A DNA stretch of 64,000 bases, from positions 4,402,001 to 4,466,000 of the forward strand of contig NZ_CP121196.1 in NCBI RefSeq assembly GCF_039994875.1, read 5' to 3'. Each line of letters opens with the position of its first letter. Positions within the stretch are counted from its first letter, which is position 1. A program made the translations under genes and the position numbers. A model generated the notes under the pieces. It was not told where the DNA came from. It made no database searches and saw nothing but the letters and a program-made list of their open reading frames with translations. This stretch comes from Telmatobacter sp. DSM 110680 (GTDB lineage Bacteria > Acidobacteriota > Terriglobia > Terriglobales > Acidobacteriaceae). Shown piece by piece: positions 58,792 to 64,000 of this stretch.

Positions 58792-59301
58792 ATGCGCGTC
58801 TTCGGTATTGACTGCGGCACTGAAATCACCGGGTTCGGCGTAGTAGAGTCGGATGATTCCGAACAGCTGCCTCGTCTTGTCTGCAAGATCCATGGGGCGA
58901 TCCGGCTCCTCAAAACGAAATCGATGCCTGAGAGACTTTGCGACATGCATCAGAGTCTGGCCGCGGAACTAGAGCGCTGGCAGCCTGAAGTCGTTGCAAT
59001 TGAAGAAGTTTTCTACTCCGTGAATGCCAAGTCGGCACTCAAGCTTGGACAGGTACGGGGCGTCGCCCTGCTGGCTGCGGCGCAGCTCAAACTGCCGGTG
59101 GCAGAATATGCACCGCTCAGTATAAAGTCGTCAGTTGTGGGATACGGGCTAGCGAAAAAGGAACAAGTGCAGTTCATGGTTTCCCGGCTCCTCAACCTGC
59201 CGGAGCCCCCGCAGCCGGCCGATGCTGCCGATGCGCTAGCGATCGCGATATGTCACTTGCATACTGCCCAGACTCTCGCTCTTCAAGGGGGACGGCGATG
59301 A
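58792..59301 (+). CDS. ruvC: Holliday junction resolvase RuvC
   Basis: A 169-residue endonuclease that cuts four-way DNA junctions. The acidic residues stand in VFGIDCGTEITGFGVV (Asp7), VVAIEEVFYS (Glu~67) and ADAADALAIAICH (Asp pair). The fold and length match RuvC. The start ATG is directly followed by RVFGIDCG as in the family. ruvA and ruvB are not in the window. The 3' end overlaps the start of the exported protein gene by four bases (ATGA). Confidence 0.94.
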   Translation: MRVFGIDCGTEITGFGVVESDDSEQLPRLVCKIHGAIRLLKTKSMPERLCDMHQSLAAELERWQPEVVAIEEVFYSVNAKSALKLGQVRGVALLAAAQLKLPVAEYAPLSIKSSVVGYGLAKKEQVQFMVSRLLNLPEPPQPADAADALAIAICHLHTAQTLALQGGRR

Positions 59302-59951
59302 GATTTGCGGGGTTTATCCTCGCGGCAATGCTCATTGCACTCCCTGCACGCGGTGAATCTGATCGCGTCGTCCGGGTAGATTTCTCAAACCCCGGCCTCT
59401 ATCCTGCGCAATGGTCTCTCGTTTTACGTCCCGATGGCAGCGGCCATTTTCACGCCGAAGGGGGGACCAAACCGAAGGATTCCGAAGAAACCATCGAACC
59501 TGCCAAAGTTGACCGCGACGTAACTCTGAGCGGCGATTTCACCAGCCACGTCTTCCAGACTGTGCATGACAAGCGCATCCTCCACGGCAAATGCGAAAGC
59601 CACCTGAAAGTCGCATTCCAAGGACTGAAGAAGATCAGCTACAGTGGGCCTGACGGAGAGGGTGGATGCGAATTCAACTACTCCACCGACAAGGAGATTC
59701 AAGACCTTGGTGAAACGCTTGTCGGCGTTGGATCGACATTAATCGAAGGGGCCCGGCTCGAGTTGCTCTTGCAGCACGATCCGCTGGGGCTTGATAAGGC
59801 CATGCAATATATTGTCGAGGCTTCGGATGATGGGCGCCTGCAACAGATATGTGCCATTCGGGATATTCTGGTGCGCCTTCAGGACGATCCCCACGTGATG
59901 GAAAGAGTCAGAAAGCGGGCACGCATGCTGCTGGCACGCTCGGGAAGCTGA
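59298..59951 (+). CDS. exported protein of unknown function, coupled to ruvC
   Basis: A 217-residue protein. Signal peptide MRFAGFILAAMLIALPARG; the mature part starts ESDRVVRVDFSNPGLYPAQW. The middle is a beta-rich domain (WSLVLRPDGSGHFHAEG, LHGKCESHLKVAFQGLKKIS, with two Cys that may pair). The end is helical (DPLGLDKAMQYIVEASDDGR, RMLLARSGS). I recognise no family. AAGGGGGAC precedes the ATG at 59298 inside ruvC. An envelope protein coupled to a DNA resolvase is odd, and it may simply reflect tight packing. Confidence 0.72.
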   Translation: MRFAGFILAAMLIALPARGESDRVVRVDFSNPGLYPAQWSLVLRPDGSGHFHAEGGTKPKDSEETIEPAKVDRDVTLSGDFTSHVFQTVHDKRILHGKCESHLKVAFQGLKKISYSGPDGEGGCEFNYSTDKEIQDLGETLVGVGSTLIEGARLELLLQHDPLGLDKAMQYIVEASDDGRLQQICAIRDILVRLQDDPHVMERVRKRARMLLARSGS

Positions 59952-60071
59952 AAATGGTCTGAATTGTTAAATTTCAGGCGCGACTTTTCACCTCTATTCG
60001 CGGTCTGAATGAGTGTGGACTCCTCGCGATGCGATTCTCATCGGAGGCGTGGAAGAAAGGGTGGGGGCTCC

Positions 60072-61691
60072 ATGAATCCATTCATCAAGGTGTGGTTAAG
60101 GCCAGCTGCCAGCGTCGTGGGGCTGGCTTTGTTTTTGGCGTCAGGCCTCGTCTATGGACAGCAGGCAGATCCAAACGTGCGCGCGGCCCGCTTGAGCGAT
60201 GTGGAAGGAGACGTCCAGCTCACCGAGGGCAGCCAGATTCTGGCCAACCCGGCACTCGTGAATACTCCTCTATTCGAGGGCGTCCAGATCACGACTAAGG
60301 ACGATGGAAGAGCTGAGTTGCAATTCGATGACGGAAGCGTCGCGCGCATCTCTCCCAACAGCTCGCTGAAGATTGCCGTTCTCCGCCAGGAAGGCTCCAC
60401 AACCCATGCCGAACTGGATCTTCAAAACGGATTGGCTTATTTTGAGTTCCAGGGGGATGCGTCAGGAAGCCGTACCATTGCCCGCTTTGGCGACAGCTCG
60501 GTTACTGCTACCGGTTTCACTGTAGTGCGTGTTAATCTCGATAATCTTCCCGGCGAACTCGCAGTCTTTTCCGGTAATGCTCACCTCCAACGCGGCAAAT
60601 CACTGTCTCTTGATCTGCACGGTGGTGAAAGCGTCGCGCTTAACGCCGCCGACCCAAGTATCTACAATCTCGCGGAAACCATCGAGCCCGACTCCTGGGA
60701 TGCCTGGAATGCGGATCGCGATCAGGAGTTGACCTCACAGCTATCGGCTAAAACTGCGGCCAGCGGCAATGCGGTCAACAGTAACAACCCGGCGTGGGGA
60801 GACCTCGACGCCAACGGTAACTGGTACAACGTTCCCGGCGAAGGCTACGTTTGGTCGCCGCTCGAAGCGGCCTCAGGAAACTGGGATCCTTACGGATGTG
60901 GCAACTGGGTCTGGACCCCTCAATTTGGATACGTCTGGGTGTCCTGCGAACAATGGGGCTACTTGCCCTACATGAGCGGAAGCTGGAATTACTACGACGA
61001 CTTCGGCTGGGGCTGGCAGCCAGGGTACGGGTACCCCTGGTGGGAGACCGGTAGCTGGGGCTGGAACATCGGAAATCGTCCTTACCGCTATCAGCCACCA
61101 CATCGTCCCCACGGAGGACCCGTAAAACCTCCAGGTGATCCGATTCGGCGCGGTGGCTTCTATCAGCCCAATCCAGTTCTGGCAGTCAATCGAGGACCCA
61201 GCGCACCCACTGCAAGGCCCGTCCATCCTATTGGCCGGCCGGTGACGATTGCGGGGAACACAGTCGCACCACTCAAGCCTCTTATGCCACGGCCGCCTTA
61301 TAGCCCGCTCAACTCTTCCGGATTCAACCGTCCAAATCCCGGTTACGCAGTATACCCGGGCTACGGAGGGAACTCCGGCTACGGGGTCAATCGCGGGTAC
61401 ATCAATCCAGGTGCGGGTACCCGCACGGGAACCGGCTATGTTCCATGGGCGAATTCGGGCACAAACCGTTCGGGGTCTTGGACCGCTCCCGCTGCTCCCG
61501 GTGGCGGATATCACCCTTCAGCGCCAGCGCCCAGCCGCGGATACTCAGGCGCAGGCGCTCCGAGCAGCCACGTATCGAGTGGTGGCGGAGGAGGCGGTGG
61601 TGGCCACGTTAGCAGTGGGGGTGGAGGCGGCGGAGGCGGCGGTCATGCTGGCGGCGGTGGTGGAGCATCAGCAAGCGGAGGCCATCACTAA
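60072..61691 (+). CDS. exported FecR-domain protein with Trp-rich repeats and Gly-rich tail
   Basis: A 539-residue exported protein. Signal peptide to about residue 30. The FecR-type domain (about 40-180) has RLSDVEGDVQLTEGSQILAN, GVQITTKDDGRAELQFDDGS and VARISPNSSLKI. A Trp/Tyr/Gly-rich region (about 230-340) follows with YVWSPLEAASGNWDPYGCG, WVWTPQFGYVWVS and GWGWQPGYGYPWWETGSWGW. A Pro/Asn/Gly linker then leads to a Gly/Ser tail of about 50 residues with a few His. FecR domains alone are thought to bind cell-wall or ligand. GGTGGGGGCT lies before the ATG at 60072; the frame extends 21 codons upstream. Confidence 0.85.
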   Translation: MNPFIKVWLRPAASVVGLALFLASGLVYGQQADPNVRAARLSDVEGDVQLTEGSQILANPALVNTPLFEGVQITTKDDGRAELQFDDGSVARISPNSSLKIAVLRQEGSTTHAELDLQNGLAYFEFQGDASGSRTIARFGDSSVTATGFTVVRVNLDNLPGELAVFSGNAHLQRGKSLSLDLHGGESVALNAADPSIYNLAETIEPDSWDAWNADRDQELTSQLSAKTAASGNAVNSNNPAWGDLDANGNWYNVPGEGYVWSPLEAASGNWDPYGCGNWVWTPQFGYVWVSCEQWGYLPYMSGSWNYYDDFGWGWQPGYGYPWWETGSWGWNIGNRPYRYQPPHRPHGGPVKPPGDPIRRGGFYQPNPVLAVNRGPSAPTARPVHPIGRPVTIAGNTVAPLKPLMPRPPYSPLNSSGFNRPNPGYAVYPGYGGNSGYGVNRGYINPGAGTRTGTGYVPWANSGTNRSGSWTAPAAPGGGYHPSAPAPSRGYSGAGAPSSHVSSGGGGGGGGHVSSGGGGGGGGGHAGGGGGASASGGHH

Positions 61692-61698
61692 CTCCGAT

Positions 61699-62568
61699 TC
61701 AACTTAAATCAATCAATGGAGCCACTTCGTTCTTCGGAGTGGCTCCATTTGTTTTAAGAATTCTCCACAGCGCAGCGAGTGATTCGACGGAGACAGCCTC
61801 AGCGCGTGCTTTGAGATCGATATCTGCTTTCGAAAGCGCATCCGCGACCATGGAAGGATCAACGCCCGCCGCGCGCAGATTATTCGCCAGAGTCTTTCGC
61901 TTCGCGGCAAATATCTGGCGCAGAAACTTCAAAAAAGGCTTCCTATCCACTTCTAGTTCCTTGAAACGTGGTGCGAATCGCCAGCGAAATACAGTCGAAT
62001 AGACTTCAGGAGGCGGCGAGAAGGCGCTGGGAGGCAACGTGAACAGCGGTTCCACCGGTCCGTGCATCTGAACCGCCACCGATAACAAACCGTAGTCCCG
62101 TGATCCGGGTACGCCCGCCACTCGATCGGCGACTTCCCGCTGCACCATCAGCACCGCTCGATCGAGCACGTCCGCATATTCGGCCAACCTGAGCAGAATC
62201 GGTGAGGTGATGTAATACGGCAGATTCCCCACGACAATAAGCCGCTGATTCGCCGCCGCAGCTGCGGCTGCAAAGTCAAAGGAGAGCACATCAATGGTGA
62301 TAACTTCCACTTTCGATTGAACAGAAACTGCCCCTTGTTGCGCTGGCCCGCCAGACAGCTCGGCCGTCAACCTTGAGGCAAGCTCGCGATCATACTCGAG
62401 CGCCAGCACCTTTCCGGCTTTTGCAGCAAGTTCCCGTGTGATCGCGCCCGTGCCGGGGCCAATCTCGACAACTGTGCGATCACTGCAATCGCCCAGAGCG
62501 GCAACGATGCGGCCTATTGCCTGGTCATCGCGAAGAAAGTTCTGTCCCAGTTTGGATTTGGAAGGCAC
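61699..62568 (-). CDS. rsmA: 16S rRNA dimethyladenosine transferase RsmA (KsgA)
   Basis: A 289-residue methyltransferase that dimethylates two adenosines near the 3' end of 16S rRNA in 30S assembly. Motifs: SKLGQNFLRDDQAIGRIV, SAM site VVEIGPGTGAITREL, VLALEYDRELASRLT, the base-flipping VVGNLPYYITSPILLRL, and MVQREVADRVAG. The C-terminal helical domain has AKRKTLANNLRAAGVDPSMV. It is slightly longer than usual (tail of about 10 residues), and that tail doubles as a terminator stem for the convergent FecR gene. Confidence 0.96.
   Translation of the reverse strand: MPSKSKLGQNFLRDDQAIGRIVAALGDCSDRTVVEIGPGTGAITRELAAKAGKVLALEYDRELASRLTAELSGGPAQQGAVSVQSKVEVITIDVLSFDFAAAAAAANQRLIVVGNLPYYITSPILLRLAEYADVLDRAVLMVQREVADRVAGVPGSRDYGLLSVAVQMHGPVEPLFTLPPSAFSPPPEVYSTVFRWRFAPRFKELEVDRKPFLKFLRQIFAAKRKTLANNLRAAGVDPSMVADALSKADIDLKARAEAVSVESLAALWRILKTNGATPKNEVAPLIDLS
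61714..61749 (+). terminator. terminator embedded in the rsmA 3' end
   Basis: AATGGAGCCACT (61715-61726) and AGTGGCTCCATT (61738-61749) form a perfect 12-bp stem around an 11-base loop, then TTGTTTT on the plus strand. It lies 23 bases past the FecR gene and also encodes the last residues of rsmA on the other strand (NGATPKNEVAPLI). Confidence 0.8.
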
Positions 62569-62831
62569 GGATCGATGTTAGTCGACCAGGCATGTATCCG
62601 ACCGCCCACCTGTCCGGCGGGCAGAGACGTTTAAAGTTTCCATAGACTCTTCCGCCCTTGAAACGGGCAGGGGACCGAAGGAAAATAGGTATGTGAGGTG
62701 AACGACATATACTGAGCAAAACGATACAGTTTTCATCTTCTGTTCGTGGCAGAATCAAGCTTGGCCGTGGTGTGCCCTAGACAGTAAACCGAGCTTCTCA
62801 CCGTATCTCGCTAATCTGAAAGGTCTTTCAA

Positions 62832-63575
62832 ATGAACGCGATAGTTATTCCGACGTTCGATCTTGAAGCCTTTCTGGAGAACTCCGGGATCGGTCGAAGG
62901 ACTGTCGAACTGAAAGCGAAGCAGACCTTTTTCTCGCAGGGCGATGTAGCCGATTGCGTCTACTACCTCCGCAAAGGTCGCGCAAAAATCACCATCGTTT
63001 CCACTGAAGGTAAAGAAGCCACCATCACCTTGCTATCGCCTCTTGATTTTGTCGGGGAAGAATCGCTTGCTTCCGTAGGCGGAGTTCGCCTCACAACCGC
63101 CACCGCGATCACGGCGTGCAGTGCACTTAAGATCGAGCGCGACGAAATGATCCGCGCCATGCATGGCGAACACCAGTTCTCAGACGTGTTTGTGAAATAC
63201 CTGTTAGGCCGTGGCATCCGCACGCAGGCCGACCTCGTCGACCAACTGTTCAACTCCAGCGAAAAGCGACTCGCGAGGGTTTTGCTTCTGATGGCGGAGT
63301 TTGGCAAACCAGGCGAACCGGAATCACTCATCCCAAAGATCTCCCAAGAGACGCTGGCAGAGATGATTGGCTCCACGCGGTCGCGCGTGAGCTTTTTCAT
63401 GAATCGCTTTCGCAAGCTCGGATTCATCGACTATAACGGCCGCATTCGCGTCAACAAGTCGCTGCTGAACATCATCCTCCATGACAAATTGCCTGGCGAC
63501 AACGCGGTGAAGCCGCGGATTCTTAGCGTGCCGCCGAAGCGGCCCAGACAAAAGAAAATGTCAAAACAGGCCTGA
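62832..63575 (+). CDS. Crp/Fnr-family transcriptional regulator
   Basis: A 247-residue regulator. The N-terminal cyclic-nucleotide-type beta-roll has KAKQTFFSQGDVADCVYYLR, KITIVSTEGKEATITLL and DFVGEESLASVGG. The helix-turn-helix is near residue 170-200: KISQETLAEMIGSTRSRVSFF. The tail is basic (PPKRPRQKKMSKQA). No cysteine cluster of the Fnr type is present, so it more likely senses a small molecule than oxygen. AAAGGT precedes the ATG. Target genes are unknown; the sensor kinase gene begins 119 bases downstream. Confidence 0.9.
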   Translation: MNAIVIPTFDLEAFLENSGIGRRTVELKAKQTFFSQGDVADCVYYLRKGRAKITIVSTEGKEATITLLSPLDFVGEESLASVGGVRLTTATAITACSALKIERDEMIRAMHGEHQFSDVFVKYLLGRGIRTQADLVDQLFNSSEKRLARVLLLMAEFGKPGEPESLIPKISQETLAEMIGSTRSRVSFFMNRFRKLGFIDYNGRIRVNKSLLNIILHDKLPGDNAVKPRILSVPPKRPRQKKMSKQA

Positions 63576-63694
63576 ATTGGACAGTGCCCACATCGCCTCG
63601 TAGAAGAGGCTTAGCTTAGCCGCGTAGTAATTCTGTATCGCTTTTCAACGCGCTCGGTTAAGTTCTCACGGTGGTACTTCAATTTTGGGGTTTG

Positions 63695-64000
63695 ATGTCA
63701 TCAGCCTTTCGACTCATAGATAAGCTAATTTGGCCAGCGAGACCCCGTACAAGAGTCACGCGGTACGGACTGGCCGTGGCATTGCCCCTCGCAGGCTTTG
63801 CTGTAACGCACGCACTTTTCCCCGTCGACCGCTCTCTGTTCTCTCCGTTGCTCGGTCTCGCGATTGTTTGCGCCGCGACGTTTGGAGGCATTTCATCAGG
63901 AGTGGTGGCAACCGCAATATCACTGCTGCTGAATATTCTGGCTTTTGGGCCCACAGGTCCATGGCAAATTCCTGGCCCGAAAAACACGCTGAATGGATTT
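63695..64000 (+). CDS. N-terminus of a DUF4118/KdpD-type membrane sensor (partial)
   Basis: The frame from ATG 63695 stays open to the window edge and gives 102 residues. A basic start (LIWPARPRTRVTRYG) leads to hydrophobic helices (GLAVALPLAGFAVTHALF, SPLLGLAIVCAATFGGISSG and VVATAISLLLNILAFG). This matches the four-helix DUF4118 domain seen at the front of many hybrid histidine kinases and KdpD. The catalytic part lies beyond the window, so kinase function is inferred. It follows the Crp/Fnr gene by 119 bases on the same strand. Confidence 0.7.
   Translation, partial: MSSAFRLIDKLIWPARPRTRVTRYGLAVALPLAGFAVTHALFPVDRSLFSPLLGLAIVCAATFGGISSGVVATAISLLLNILAFGPTGPWQIPGPKNTLNGF

Overview
The window looks like a chromosomal segment of a Gram-negative soil bacterium. 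My best guess is an Acidobacteriota member (class Terriglobia). The reasons are moderately high G+C, a TonB-dependent receptor with an N-terminal carboxypeptidase-regulatory-like domain, a GH78 rhamnosidase, many signal-peptide or lipobox proteins of unknown function, YXWGXW-type secreted proteins, and characteristic intergenic repeats. This assignment is an inference from gene style; there is no rRNA to test it. I see no prophage, insertion sequence, CRISPR array or integration site. It reads as ordinary, densely packed core genome with some unusual non-coding DNA.

Layout. 0-7 kb: tail of an unknown gene, YjbQ, a TPR protein coupled to a MagIII-like DNA glycosylase, an 11-domain Big_2 lipoprotein with a long palindrome-rich upstream region, three DUF190 domains in two genes, and tRNA-Asp. 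7-13 kb: exported cupin_5 protein, IclR regulator, ABC exporter with a small membrane protein, PfkB sugar kinase, SCO/CusF-like copper lipoprotein. 13-21 kb: AddB/AddA-like nuclease-helicase pair facing a membrane-anchored MutS-like ATPase. 21-25 kb: pstCAB-phoU without pstS. 25-33 kb: GH78 alpha-L-rhamnosidase with a LacI regulator, a small zinc-ribbon protein, homoserine dehydrogenase, and a TonB receptor behind a Cys/His-rich exported peptide. 33-45 kb: sirtuin, quinone oxidoreductase, glycosyltransferase, TPR, thioesterase, Mrp ATPase, GNAT, Dph6-like ATPase, GGDEF protein, YXWGXW protein, threonine aldolase, and exported unknowns. 45-54 kb: uvrA with a CPBP protease, pyrE, an OmpA-like lipoprotein, uvrC. 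54-64 kb: BON lipoprotein, zinc-ribbon membrane protein, amino acid permease, two STAS proteins, DUF2334 deacetylase-like protein, ruvC with an exported protein, a FecR/YXWGXW/Gly-rich protein, rsmA, a Crp/Fnr regulator, and the start of a probable sensor kinase.

How the genes work together. DNA repair is over-represented: the glycosylase, the AddAB-like pair, a MutS-like protein, uvrA, uvrC and ruvC, though they are scattered rather than in one operon. Phosphate import, rhamnoside degradation with its own regulator, and a possible copper/TonB uptake pair are the clearest small functional units.

The most unusual signal is non-coding. At least eight intergenic spacers between 23.8 and 50.1 kb are built from degenerate 7-bp repeats. 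The core sequence differs from spacer to spacer while the 7-bp period is kept. One spacer is exactly eight units long from start codon to stop codon, and one pair of arrays is inverted so that they could pair. A second, unrelated interspersed repeat occurs at 33.25 and 38.33 kb. Perfect palindromes that look like operators lie at 5.13 kb (upstream of the Big_2 lipoprotein), 27.6 kb (lacI-type gene) and 45.66 kb (over the uvrA -10 box). Two small genes with good support (45355-45519 and 28785-28991) are easy to miss.
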